In this document: piece after piece, positions 23,416-30,415 of the stretch
Layout: every line of letters begins with the position of its first letter
Position numbering within the stretch: the stretch's first letter is position 1
Notes under the pieces: generated by a model
Told to the model about the DNA's origin: nothing
What the model saw: only the letters and a program-made list of their open reading frames with translations
Database searches by the model: none
Program-made: the position numbers and the translations under genes
From: DLKC01 sp002478885
GTDB lineage: Bacteria > Bacteroidota > Bacteroidia > Chitinophagales > Chitinophagaceae
DNA length: 64,000 bases
Assembly (NCBI GenBank): GCA_046329585.1
Contig: JAXLUI010000002.1
Coordinates: 1 to 64,000, forward strand
Direction: 5' to 3'

Positions 23416-24755
23416 TGTGCGAGTTCTGCGATAATACTTATACGTTGAGCGACCGGCAGCGTATTCAGTTGGGCAAAGAACTGAATATAGACGGCGTTGT
23501 GGGTAAAGTCATCAGCCAACTGTTTAGCGACGGGAAAGTTGACGATGCTACTGGAAACAACCTGTTCGTTACCCACTACGAGCCATTAAAGAAAGCAGTG
23601 GAAGAAGGGTATGGCAAACCTATTGTAAAGGTGGAGTTTGGTACGCCTAATTATGAGTTTCTGAAACAACTGCAAACAAACACTGCCACCTTTGCCATGT
23701 TCAAAAGCCATGCATCGGTAAAGGATATGGCGGCATTGTTGAAAGATCAGGATGGCAACCTTCGCAGCCGGGAAGCATTCAAACGCGAAGCCCTGAAAGT
23801 AGATGCAAACTATCGCGGCAATAAACTGGATGCAGAATACGATACCGCAGTTCGCAGCAGCCGAATGGCAGCTAACTGGCAAAAGTACCAGGCAAGTAAA
23901 AAACTGTATCCGAACCTGAAGTACATCCGCACAAAAGCGGCGAAGCCGGATAAAGATCACCTTGCTTATGTGGGCATCATTCGCCCGATTGATGATGCCT
24001 TCTGGAATGCACACTACCCGCCCAACCGCTGGCGATGCCAATGCAGCGTTGAACCTACCGACGAAGGCGCAACAGATATACCCGGCAACCTGCCACCCGT
24101 ACCGGCAGAGTTTGCATTTAACAGCGGCAAGACGGGGCAGGTCTTTGATATAAATAACAGCGACTACATTAAGAGCGTGCCAGCAAAGCAACAACCTGCG
24201 CTGATAAGAGATGCAGAGAAGTATGTTGACAAAGACATTTTAAAAAGCACGCCATACCAGCCTTTTTATAAAAGCAAGACCGGCAATGAAGTTGAAGTAC
24301 ACCCGGCTGCATACAATAACAGCGACTTTGACACATGCGCCAAATATGCGCGGGAATTGGCGAACCTTAAAGACGGGCCAAAGAAAATACAGATACTTCC
24401 AGACCTGTACGACAAAGATTTGAGACAGCAGTTTTTGCCCGACGCAAAAGGCAACAAGAACCCGGATTACAGAATTGACAGCAAGTTGTTTGACCTGAAA
24501 AACTTTTCAAACGATAAGCCGGGAACATCAACAATACAGAATGCAATAAAGTCGGCACACCAGCAATGTGACGGCGCTGTTTTGATTATTCCCGAAGGTT
24601 ATGCCAAAGACGATGCTGTGTATAATATGATCAATCAAAAGCTTAGTTACGAGGCTTATAAAGACTTTGAACTTCACCTGAAGCTAAACGGAGCGTGGCA
24701 GAAGTTTACCTGGAATCAGTGGCAGGAATTTTATAAAGGCCGGGCAAAAAAATAA
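23415..24755 (+). CDS. MuF minor head protein with C-terminal CdiA-like nuclease domain
   Basis: This 446-residue protein has a MuF domain at about residues 70-250, with the hallmarks KKLYPNLKYIRTKAAKPDKDHL, GIIRPIDDAFWNAHYPPNRW and CQC. Residues 320-440 do not belong to MuF. They contain NPDYRIDSKLFDLKN, TIQNAIKSAHQQCDGAVLII and a helical end, which matches the C-terminal tRNase/BECR-type domain of CdiA and other polymorphic toxins. MuF-toxin fusions are known in temperate phages. The toxin would ride inside the capsid and enter a new host with the DNA. No immunity gene was identified beside it. A second MuF core without toxin lies at 27258-27788. Confidence 0.8.
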   Translation: MCEFCDNTYTLSDRQRIQLGKELNIDGVVGKVISQLFSDGKVDDATGNNLFVTHYEPLKKAVEEGYGKPIVKVEFGTPNYEFLKQLQTNTATFAMFKSHASVKDMAALLKDQDGNLRSREAFKREALKVDANYRGNKLDAEYDTAVRSSRMAANWQKYQASKKLYPNLKYIRTKAAKPDKDHLAYVGIIRPIDDAFWNAHYPPNRWRCQCSVEPTDEGATDIPGNLPPVPAEFAFNSGKTGQVFDINNSDYIKSVPAKQQPALIRDAEKYVDKDILKSTPYQPFYKSKTGNEVEVHPAAYNNSDFDTCAKYARELANLKDGPKKIQILPDLYDKDLRQQFLPDAKGNKNPDYRIDSKLFDLKNFSNDKPGTSTIQNAIKSAHQQCDGAVLIIPEGYAKDDAVYNMINQKLSYEAYKDFELHLKLNGAWQKFTWNQWQEFYKGRAKK

Positions 24756-24773
24756 CCCCTGATAAATCAGGGG
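24756..24773. terminator. Hairpin after the MuF gene
   Basis: CCCCTGA-TAAA-TCAGGGG directly follows the stop codon. The T-run (T7) lies on the minus-strand side, so as a terminator it would work against leftward transcription. For the rightward transcript it may only stabilise the mRNA end. Genes continue rightward after a 113-bp gap. Confidence 0.55.
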
Positions 24774-24868
24774 CTATTGTTGGTGGCGGCTCTGTTTCCG
24801 ATGTGGCGTGCCGCTACTAAGTTTATGATAAGGCTTTCATTTCTTTCACAAAGATATAATGTTTTTAA

Positions 24869-25402
24869 ATGGACAATGAAAATATTCACGGGCTGGATGA
24901 ACTTAACGCGAAGCTTGAAGCCGCAATTGAATATTTTGAAAAAGATGTGCCTGTTGTTATTGGTGTTGAAGCGGTGAAGCACTTTAAACAAAACTTTGAG
25001 AACGAAGGCTTCGACGGCAATAAGTGGGCGGCACGCAAAACCATACGAACCGGCAGCACCAACGGGCAGAAGATATTAGGCAAAAGCGGGGAACTGAGCG
25101 AGAGCATTGATTATAAAATTGAAGGCGGCACCATTACCATATACAGCGATAAGCCTTATGCAGAAATACACAACGAAGGCGGTATAATTACCGTTACGCC
25201 AAAAATGAAAAAGCAATTCTGGGCAATGTATTTTAATGCGAAGGAAGCCGGTGATAAGGCGCTGATGGAGCAATACAAAGGCATGGCCCTGGCAAAAGAA
25301 ATAAAGATGCCAAAGCGCCAATACATCGGCGAAAGTGAACAGTTGAATGAGAACATTACAAACAAAATCGTAAGAGACTTAACTAATATTTTAAACGGGT
25401 AA
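24869..25402 (+). CDS. Phage virion morphogenesis protein (Mu gpG type)
   Basis: This 177-residue protein has the gpG signature: IHGLDELNAKLEAAIEYFEKD at the start, VKHFKQNFENEGFDGNKWAARK, then a GKSGELSESIDYKIEGGTITIYSD strand pair and PYAEIHNEGG. The end PKRQYIGESEQLNENITNKI is also typical. The protein acts in tail completion or as a neck component. It is followed after 1 bp by the gp37-like gene. Confidence 0.85.
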   Translation: MDNENIHGLDELNAKLEAAIEYFEKDVPVVIGVEAVKHFKQNFENEGFDGNKWAARKTIRTGSTNGQKILGKSGELSESIDYKIEGGTITIYSDKPYAEIHNEGGIITVTPKMKKQFWAMYFNAKEAGDKALMEQYKGMALAKEIKMPKRQYIGESEQLNENITNKIVRDLTNILNG

Positions 25403-25403
25403 C

Positions 25404-25847
25404 ATGAACACCTATCAGCACTACAAAGGCATAAAGGCACGCATCGGCAACGCTGCACCTGTATTTTACTTCATCGGCCAATATCTTAAGAAGGCCGATC
25501 AAACCAGCTACAAGGTTCCAGCGGTGTACATCGAGATGCCAAAGAACATGCAGGTTGATTATTTCCGGCGCATCAAAACCGTATTAAAAGCCCAGTTTAA
25601 AGTACATATCATCAACAACTGCCCGTTTAAAGACGATGCCACCAGTATGCAGGACAGCGCCCTGGCTGCACATGAAGCCTTAAAGAAACAGGTTGCAGAC
25701 CTGCTACAGGGCTATGTTTTACGCGATATGGAAGACCTGCTGTTAACGCAGCAAATGATTGAAACAGGCAGCACTACTATGCAGTATGACGGGCCGCATG
25801 TGTACAGTATCCTCACGTTTCAATGCGACTTTTACGACCGTACATAG
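25404..25847 (+). CDS. Mu gp37-like neck or tail-terminator protein
   Basis: This 147-residue protein follows gpG by 1 bp and is the last rightward late gene. The fold pattern (YKVPAVYIEMPKNMQVDYF, LKAQFKVHIINNCPF, LLLTQQMIETGSTTMQYDGP, YSILTFQCDFYD) resembles gp37 and tail-terminator proteins, with two strands ending in an aromatic-rich tip. The rightward late transcript converges with the leftward early operon just beyond it. Confidence 0.6.
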   Translation: MNTYQHYKGIKARIGNAAPVFYFIGQYLKKADQTSYKVPAVYIEMPKNMQVDYFRRIKTVLKAQFKVHIINNCPFKDDATSMQDSALAAHEALKKQVADLLQGYVLRDMEDLLLTQQMIETGSTTMQYDGPHVYSILTFQCDFYDRT

Positions 25848-25923
25848 GGTGCAAAAGGGTAATTTTATCCGGCTTATCTGGGGTAGTTTGTGGGTGTTTA
25901 TTTGCCCGGCTTGTGTGCAATTA

Positions 25924-26163
25924 TCAGGCTGCTGTTGCGTCGCACACTTGTGCTTTTTGCCTGCTTATCGTTCGTGGGTCTGGAACGGTTTGGTCATCCT
26001 GCCTTATGATCTTGGTAACAGTTACTATCGACAAAAAAAACTCCTCTGCAACCATTTCGAGAATAGCATCGGTGCGCCATTTAGGGTTTCGCTTGCAGTG
26101 ATACCTGAAGCGCTGTAAAATAAAGATGTTGCGTCTTTGTAAGATTGCTGCGTCTCTTGGCAT
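25924..26163 (-). CDS. Small HTH-like protein, candidate late regulator
   Basis: The 79-residue product starts at the ATG at 26163 (MPRDAAILQRRN). The core FRYHCKRNPKWRTDAILEMV then AEEFFLSIVTVTKIIRQ looks like a short helix-turn-helix with a recognition helix. It is the last gene of the leftward early/middle operon, the place where Mu carries its late activator C. It could act at the repeats at 19305-19361, though this is inference. Its last eight residues (QVCDATAA) are encoded by a copy of the GTGCGACGCAAC repeat (25934-25950). Confidence 0.5.
   Translation of the reverse strand: MPRDAAILQRRNIFILQRFRYHCKRNPKWRTDAILEMVAEEFFLSIVTVTKIIRQDDQTVPDPRTISRQKAQVCDATAA
25934..25950 (-). repeat. Dispersed GTGCGACGCAAC repeat, copy inside the small HTH gene
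   Basis: A 17-mer with one difference (CAAGTGTGCGACGCAAC), encoding QVCDAT in frame at the end of the HTH-like protein. Confidence 0.65.
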
Positions 26164-26262
26164 ATTGTAGTGGAGAAGCAACGAATATAAATGACTGTTT
26201 GAAATAAACAAAAAAAGCCACCGCATTACTGCGATGGCAGGGCGCTCATTTCCCTTTTTATT

Positions 26263-26469
26263 TTACTCAACGTTTAATATAGGTACCTCTTGCATTTTTA
26301 AAAACAGGTTTCGCAACCTGCGTATCACGTACAAGTGCGTAACCATATTAGGTGGTATATCATCGCTGTTAATAAAGGCAAACCGGGCATATTCAGATTC
26401 AACCTGGTCAAGAGCAACGGCAACTTCACCGGCAGGTATTTCGCTGGTGAGTTCTGTAATGTCTATCAT
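26263..26469 (-). CDS. Small phage protein, paralogue of the 62-aa protein at 27832
   Basis: This 68-residue protein aligns along its length with the product at 27832-28020. Shared pattern: E-hydrophobic-P, then A..LD.V...Y, a PP pair, and R.LR..KM near the end (EIPAGEVAVALDQVESEY versus ELPNDVIAQTLDDVLIDY). It overlaps the antirepressor stop by 4 bp. The two copies flank the MuF-like and antirepressor genes, suggesting duplication around an inserted cassette. The function is unknown. Confidence 0.6.
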   Translation of the reverse strand: MIDITELTSEIPAGEVAVALDQVESEYARFAFINSDDIPPNMVTHLYVIRRLRNLFLKMQEVPILNVE

Positions 26470-27089
26470 ATGCTACCTCCTTCTCCAAAGTTCAACGCTA
26501 ATACCGGTTGCATGCTTTTTATTACAACCCGGTTAGCAACAACCTGTTTTTGATGGTAAAGATGAAGCGTAAACTCCTCGGTAATGTATAGCAGGTTACC
26601 AATCTCAACAAAGTGGCCGGGGTAGCGGCTGCGCCGGTCGCTGGTGCTGCTCTTGGTGCTGTATCCTATGCGGTTAAGCATTTCTTTGTAGGGAAAAAGC
26701 CTCCTGTTGTTTATTTTATGCGGCTTTATACCCGTAAAAAGGGTGTTTACCTTTGGCAGTTGGGGCAGGTTAATACCCCGTAACTCCTTTTCTTTGGCTA
26801 TAAAGTAGCGACGCACCTGCCTGCCAACTTCGTTACGCTCTAACATGGCAAGCTCTTTAGCCATGTCGAGAGTAAGTAGAAATACTGTTACTGGCTTGGT
26901 CTTAGATTTTTCCAAAGTTGGAAAATAATCCTCCCCTTGTTTGAAGTGATAATCTTCAATTCGTCTTTTAATCCAATTAACAAAGATGGTTCCGACCTTT
27001 AGTCGTTGATGTAGTAATCTGGCATCAACTAAAGCAGTGTTGTCTTGAACTACGATAGGAAGTAGCTCTGCGTGTTGAACGTTTGGCAT
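26466..27089 (-). CDS. AntA/AntB-type phage antirepressor
   Basis: This 207-residue protein has the AntA/AntB domain in its first 110 residues: LLPIVVQDNTALVDARLLHQ, TIFVNWIKRRIEDYHFKQGE, VFLLTLDMAKELAMLERNEVG and RQVRRYFIAKEKELRG. The C-terminal half carries a second domain with basic residues. Antirepressors bind and inactivate a phage repressor, here perhaps the XRE repressor at 38254. The start codon (27089-27087) lies inside an inverted repeat that can pair with the leader, so translation is probably controlled by RNA structure. Confidence 0.82.
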   Translation of the reverse strand: MPNVQHAELLPIVVQDNTALVDARLLHQRLKVGTIFVNWIKRRIEDYHFKQGEDYFPTLEKSKTKPVTVFLLTLDMAKELAMLERNEVGRQVRRYFIAKEKELRGINLPQLPKVNTLFTGIKPHKINNRRLFPYKEMLNRIGYSTKSSTSDRRSRYPGHFVEIGNLLYITEEFTLHLYHQKQVVANRVVIKSMQPVLALNFGEGGSI

Positions 27090-27233
27090 GTTCTAAAATA
27101 TTAAGGTCTTTTACTCCGGGTGCCAAACGTTCAACACAGTTAAGTGAAGATGTCAAGGGGTTGGTTACCCTTTCCCGGAGCAAAAGACCGTTGATAAATT
27201 GAATTTGAATTGTCATATATTGAACGTTTGGCA
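27073..27233 (-). promoter_or_regulatory. Nested inverted repeats in the antirepressor leader, c4-like
   Basis: Element A (TGTTGAACGTTTGGCA) is at 27073-27088 and covers the ant start codon. Its perfect inverse A' is at 27121-27136, and a further A copy (14 bp) is at 27220-27233. Element B (GGTCTTTTACTCCGGG, 27105-27120) has an inverse B' at 27174-27189 with one mismatch. In the leader RNA the order is A, B', A', B, A(start). A' can pair with either A, and B with B', so exclusive folds either hide or free the start codon. This matches the logic of the c4 antisense RNA of phages P1 and P7, which is cut from the ant transcript and blocks its expression. Confidence 0.65.
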
Positions 27234-27257
27234 ATTCAAAAGTAATGAAATTATTTA

Positions 27258-27788
27258 TTACAAAACATTTTTGAAGGTTTCCGGTTTTCCAGGATTAAAT
27301 CTGAAATGTTCATTTGGTAATGGAAGATTATCGGGAATAAGTGTAACAGGCTCCTCCGATACTGCCCACCTACATTCACATCCAAAATCATTGGGGGGTA
27401 TATGCATATCCCAAAAGGCGTCTTCTATCGGCCTGACAATACCGTAATACTTCTTATGACTTTCGCTTGGATTGGCAGAAAACGATGCTTGGTATTTGAT
27501 GTTTGGATAAAGTTTTTTTGTAGTTAAAGCTTTTTTGAAATTTGAAGCAGTTCTTGCAAGCCTAAGTGCAGCGTTAAAATATTGCTCTAATGCTTCTGCC
27601 TGTTTTGGGTAATTTCCTGTCACTGCAAAACAAAATTTATAAAAAGGAATTACTTCGCTTTTCTCGTTTACGATTTTACTGACTATTTCCTTTGAATTGC
27701 CATACCCATTAAAGAGATTTTCAATTGTTGGATTATTCAACAATTCATATAAAAAATCATAATTGGGTGTGCCGAATTCGAATTTCAT
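27258..27788 (-). CDS. Stand-alone MuF-domain protein without toxin
   Basis: The ATG at 27788 (MKFEFGTPNYDFLYELLNN) is chosen because homology starts there; the frame is open for 27 codons upstream. The 176 residues align with residues 72-245 of the minor head protein at 23415: KFEFGTPNY, then TKKLYPNIKYQA, GIVRPIEDAFWDMHIPPNDF, CEC, and FRFNPGK. The N-terminal 70 residues and the C-terminal nuclease of the head protein are missing. The gene lies in the leftward early operon with the antirepressor and looks more AT-rich than the head gene. It may interfere with head assembly of related phages, or be a remnant. Confidence 0.8.
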   Translation of the reverse strand: MKFEFGTPNYDFLYELLNNPTIENLFNGYGNSKEIVSKIVNEKSEVIPFYKFCFAVTGNYPKQAEALEQYFNAALRLARTASNFKKALTTKKLYPNIKYQASFSANPSESHKKYYGIVRPIEDAFWDMHIPPNDFGCECRWAVSEEPVTLIPDNLPLPNEHFRFNPGKPETFKNVL

Positions 27789-27831
27789 AAACTTACACAA
27801 GGGATATATGCTGAACACGATTTTCCTGCAC

Positions 27832-28020
27832 TTACGCGGCAGGCCGGTCGTTGTCGCGCATCTTGTCACGGATGCGCTTCAGCTTTCGGATGTTCTCAAC
27901 CGCTTCTTGCGGTGGTTGGCTTTGAATGTCTAACACACAGGCGATTGAATAATCAATCAAGACATCGTCCAGCGTTTGGGCGATGACATCGTTCGGAAGT
28001 TCATCGATCGTTGTTTTCAT
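27832..28020 (-). CDS. Small phage protein, paralogue of the 68-aa protein at 26263
   Basis: This 62-residue protein starts at the ATG at 28020; a TTG two codons upstream is less likely. The pattern TIDELPNDVIAQTLDDVLIDY then QPPQEAVENIRKLKRIRDKM matches the 26263-26469 product. It is short, helical and charged. It lies just upstream of the MuF-like gene in the early operon. I recognise no family. Confidence 0.6.
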   Translation of the reverse strand: MKTTIDELPNDVIAQTLDDVLIDYSIACVLDIQSQPPQEAVENIRKLKRIRDKMRDNDRPAA

Positions 28021-28072
28021 TTGCAAAATGGGGTTTGTTCGTTTACAATATTAACGATCGGCTTTGTGAAAA

Positions 28073-28495
28073 CTAAACTTTTTTAAGCAGGCTGTTATAA
28101 ACTTGTTGAAACTGGCTAACCAGCTTTGGAAGCTCCTTGTTGCTGTAGTCGTTCAAGGGCTTTTTCAGGTAACTTCGGGAGATGCAGAATTTATTTACAC
28201 TCTCCATATTTATAGCGCCGGTGTCGTGCTCCCAACGCAGTTTATGACAAATGGCCAGTATCTTCCGGCGCATGTGGTTAGCAGCCTTGTATTCATCATT
28301 GGTAACTGTAGCAGACAGGTAATTGATCATCTCCTGTGCTTCGGTGGCCAGCATCTCACTGCTGTGCTCTGTGCGGCCATCGGTAAAGCCGTTCACCAGG
28401 TCAGGCTTGTTAGCCATCATTCCCGCCTTGTGCAGCAGGCTGTGCAGTATTCTGTTCTGCTGTATATTTATCATCATGTTGTTATCTCCATTCAT
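28073..28495 (-). CDS. Gp16/GemA-like phage regulatory protein
   Basis: The ATG at 28495 gives 140 residues and overlaps the upstream gene's stop by 14 bp. The order of elements resembles the Mu Gp16 (GemA, DUF1018) family as seen in Bacteroidota phages: IQQNRILHSLLHKAGMMANK, FTDGRTEHSSEMLATEAQEM, a MRRKILAICHKLRWE helix, then KKPLNDYSNKELPKLVSQF. GemA affects host gyrase and gene expression in Mu. I rate the family match as moderate. Confidence 0.55.
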   Translation of the reverse strand: MNGDNNMMINIQQNRILHSLLHKAGMMANKPDLVNGFTDGRTEHSSEMLATEAQEMINYLSATVTNDEYKAANHMRRKILAICHKLRWEHDTGAINMESVNKFCISRSYLKKPLNDYSNKELPKLVSQFQQVYNSLLKKV

Positions 28496-28907
28496 TTTCC
28501 CACGCCTCATTACGCAGGTAGTTTTCAGGGTCAAGCTTTTCGCGGTTGCCCTTGTATGCCAGGAAACGGTCATACTTAACAATGCCCATGAGCGCGGCCA
28601 GCTTTTTTGGCTTGCTTAACTTATCCCATATAGGTAAGCAGCGCTTCTTGTTTATCTTCTTGTTGTACTTTTCCCAGAACATTTCAAAGTTCACTTCGTA
28701 GTCTGCTTCCACAATAGTGGCCTTTGATTTTTTAAAGGCGCTTTCAAGCAGATCGACCTGCGCAGGTACAACATGTTTGAACTGATCAACCAGGTAGCCG
28801 GTCATGTTCGTTTGTGAAATATCAATTACCGACAATACTCCGGCTGTATTAAATACGATCTCTGCGGAGCCGGTAAACGATGGTGATGTGATAATAAATT
28901 TTCGCAT
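28482..28907 (-). CDS. Middle-operon phage protein, unknown function
   Basis: The ATG at 28907 (MRKFIITSPSFTGSAEIVFN) gives 141 residues. The N-terminal half is beta-rich. The second half is helical and basic (FEMFWEKYNKKINKKRCLP, LAALMGIVKYDRFLAYKGNR) and ends DPENYLRNEAWENEW. The latter half resembles small DNA-binding or replication-accessory proteins of Bacteroidota phages, but I cannot name one. Confidence 0.55.
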   Translation of the reverse strand: MRKFIITSPSFTGSAEIVFNTAGVLSVIDISQTNMTGYLVDQFKHVVPAQVDLLESAFKKSKATIVEADYEVNFEMFWEKYNKKINKKRCLPIWDKLSKPKKLAALMGIVKYDRFLAYKGNREKLDPENYLRNEAWENEWR

Positions 28908-28969
28908 GAGTAATTTTTTGGAGTTGTAACAATGCATTGGCGCAATTAAAACGTGCGCCAATGCTTCCG

Positions 28970-29236
28970 TTACCCGTATTTCTTTTGCAGTGCCAGGTAA
29001 CCTGTGTTGCTGTTTTCAGCTGGTGGCCGTTCGTCTTTTATTTCTTCTTGAGGTGCTTCCGCTTGCGCAGCTTTAATGCGCTCCCGAATAATCACATCTA
29101 TTATGTGGCCCACCTGGTGGCCGTTGCGGTTAAGCAGACCTTTAAATTCATCAAAGGAATAATCCTTGTAATGGTCACGCACGAACTGAAAATCATCATC
29201 TGTGTAAGGCCGCGATGGCACTTTCGTTTGGCTCAT
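28970..29236 (-). CDS. SANT/Myb-like small DNA-binding protein
   Basis: The ATG at 29236 gives 88 residues. Residues 8-50 (PYTDDDFQFVRDHYKDYSFD, FKGLLNRNGHQVGHIIDVII) follow the three-helix SANT/Myb pattern also seen in phage regulatory proteins. The C-terminal half is acidic and disordered. The start overlaps the upstream gene by 41 bp, larger than usual here, so a later start is possible. Confidence 0.5.
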   Translation of the reverse strand: MSQTKVPSRPYTDDDFQFVRDHYKDYSFDEFKGLLNRNGHQVGHIIDVIIRERIKAAQAEAPQEEIKDERPPAENSNTGYLALQKKYG

Positions 29237-29462
29237 GTAAAAAGTTTTTAGTGATGTTAGTAGCACGCACTGTTTCTTCAAGGTGCGCTTTAAATTCTTC
29301 TCTTGTGCATGGGCGGCAATGTCTTTCGCAAATTTCTAAGTGGTATTTGTTAGTGCCTGAAGCAATCGTTCTTTCGTACATGAATTCCCTGCTGGTAATG
29401 AACATGCCGCTATCGTCAACAGCAGTAAATGCAGTAGCACCAAGTTGGAAATAGTGTATCAT
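29196..29462 (-). CDS. Small Cys-containing phage protein
   Basis: This 88-residue protein has a CERHCRPC cluster (Cys45, Cys49, Cys52) that could bind zinc. It overlaps both neighbours in the leftward early operon (4 bp upstream). The sequence begins MIHYFQLGATAFTAVDDSGM. I do not recognise the family. Confidence 0.5.
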   Translation of the reverse strand: MIHYFQLGATAFTAVDDSGMFITSREFMYERTIASGTNKYHLEICERHCRPCTREEFKAHLEETVRATNITKNFLHEPNESAIAALHR

Positions 29463-29749
29463 GACTCTTTTCTTTTTTTGATAAGCTTTAAGTAATTAGG
29501 CTTTACACGGAACACTGTGATAAGCCGGTTGCTGGAAAATACAAATACATGTTCGCTGTATATCGCGGGGTAAGTGTCTGGCTTTTGCGTCGCAAGCTCC
29601 TGCAAGTGTTTATTCAGAGCGCCCTTTGTTTCTTCCATGCCCACACCGTAGCAGTATGCCTGGGCGGCGATCTTCTTGAAAGCACCGGCTGCAAGACCCA
29701 TTCTTTCTTTTCCCCTTTCGTAGGCGTGTTTGGTGATTATTAGGTTCAT
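29459..29749 (-). CDS. Small basic phage protein (96 aa)
   Basis: The sequence starts MNLIITKHAYERGKERMGL, a helix-rich KHAxERxKER segment also seen in small phage and toxin-like proteins. It ends with a beta hairpin (SEHVFVFSSNRLITVFRVK) and a Lys/Arg tail. This layout recalls RelE- or DUF4258-like folds, but no catalytic residues can be assigned and no partner gene is present. It overlaps both neighbours by 4 bp. Confidence 0.5.
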   Translation of the reverse strand: MNLIITKHAYERGKERMGLAAGAFKKIAAQAYCYGVGMEETKGALNKHLQELATQKPDTYPAIYSEHVFVFSSNRLITVFRVKPNYLKLIKKRKES

Positions 29750-30147
29750 AATTTAAACATCTCCTGTTGTAGTGTTGTCAATTTCTCTCTCGGCCTTATA
29801 TACCCGTTCCTGAGTGCCTTGTTGAGTATTTCATCAAAGCCACTTTCGCGGTGTTTTGCTGCTTTTAGCCGGTTGTTAGTCGGCTGCAAGAAGTAATCTT
29901 TCTGCGCTTCCCGCATATCGTAGCCTGTTTGCATAATGCCTGCAAGCCAGGTCTTTTGAACGAGCATTTGATGTTCTGCAACACTCTCCTGGAAACACAC
30001 GAATTTAAGTGTTTCGCTTTCGCTGTAGTACAATGCCTGGGCTGGCTGGTTGAGGAAGTTTAGCGGCATATCGTCGGGGTATTGTTCGATCATCTTTCTT
30101 ATTTCCCCGACCGTTCGGGGAATACCGATCTCCGTTATTTGGTTCAT
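29746..30147 (-). CDS. Early-operon phage protein (133 aa)
   Basis: The N-terminal section (TVGEIRKMIEQYPDDMPLNF) resembles small Bacteroidota phage and plasmid proteins that begin with such a helix and a PDD turn. The rest is helical and basic, ending GYIRPREKLTTLQQEMFKL. It starts 1 bp after the Cys-rich gene's stop. The function is unknown. Confidence 0.5.
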   Translation of the reverse strand: MNQITEIGIPRTVGEIRKMIEQYPDDMPLNFLNQPAQALYYSESETLKFVCFQESVAEHQMLVQKTWLAGIMQTGYDMREAQKDYFLQPTNNRLKAAKHRESGFDEILNKALRNGYIRPREKLTTLQQEMFKL

Positions 30148-30148
30148 G

Positions 30149-30415
30149 CTAATGCTGTTTAATGTGGGAATATTGGTTTGCTATCACCGGACACCAGGAC
30201 GGCGTTGCAGGCGTTTGTTTGGCCATGTACTCAATGCAACGGCCACGCCCGAAGATGGAGCTTGAATACTCTTTCGTGGCAGGATGAACACACAAGTAAG
30301 TATCTGTTACTTCAAACCTGCCTCGCGTGCCAGGTTCTTTTTTTAAGTGCGTGCAACCGATGCATTCATTCCTTATCGATGCTGGTTTGGTAATTACTGT
30401 TGGGCCTTCTTGCAT
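30149..30415 (-). CDS. Cys-rich small phage protein
   Basis: This 88-residue protein has CIGC at 18-21 and further cysteines at 42, 60 and 75 (YLCVHP, GRGRCIEYM, PSWCPV). The spacing suggests a metal-binding fold. It overlaps the upstream gene by 22 bp. No enzyme motif is visible. Confidence 0.5.
   Translation of the reverse strand: MQEGPTVITKPASIRNECIGCTHLKKEPGTRGRFEVTDTYLCVHPATKEYSSSIFGRGRCIEYMAKQTPATPSWCPVIANQYSHIKQH

Noticed and set aside
23586..24194. Minus-strand reading frame opposite the MuF gene
   Set aside because: The MuF frame is well supported by homology; the opposite frame is rich in Cys and His without motifs.
24756..24773. Rho-independent terminator for the rightward head operon
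   Set aside because: The T-run is on the opposite strand, and head genes continue rightward after it.
27025..27234. Reading frame from a TTG at 27234 through the ant leader (MPNVQYM...)
   Set aside because: It shares its first residues with Ant only because both start in an A repeat; the rest reads through hairpins and is not protein-like.
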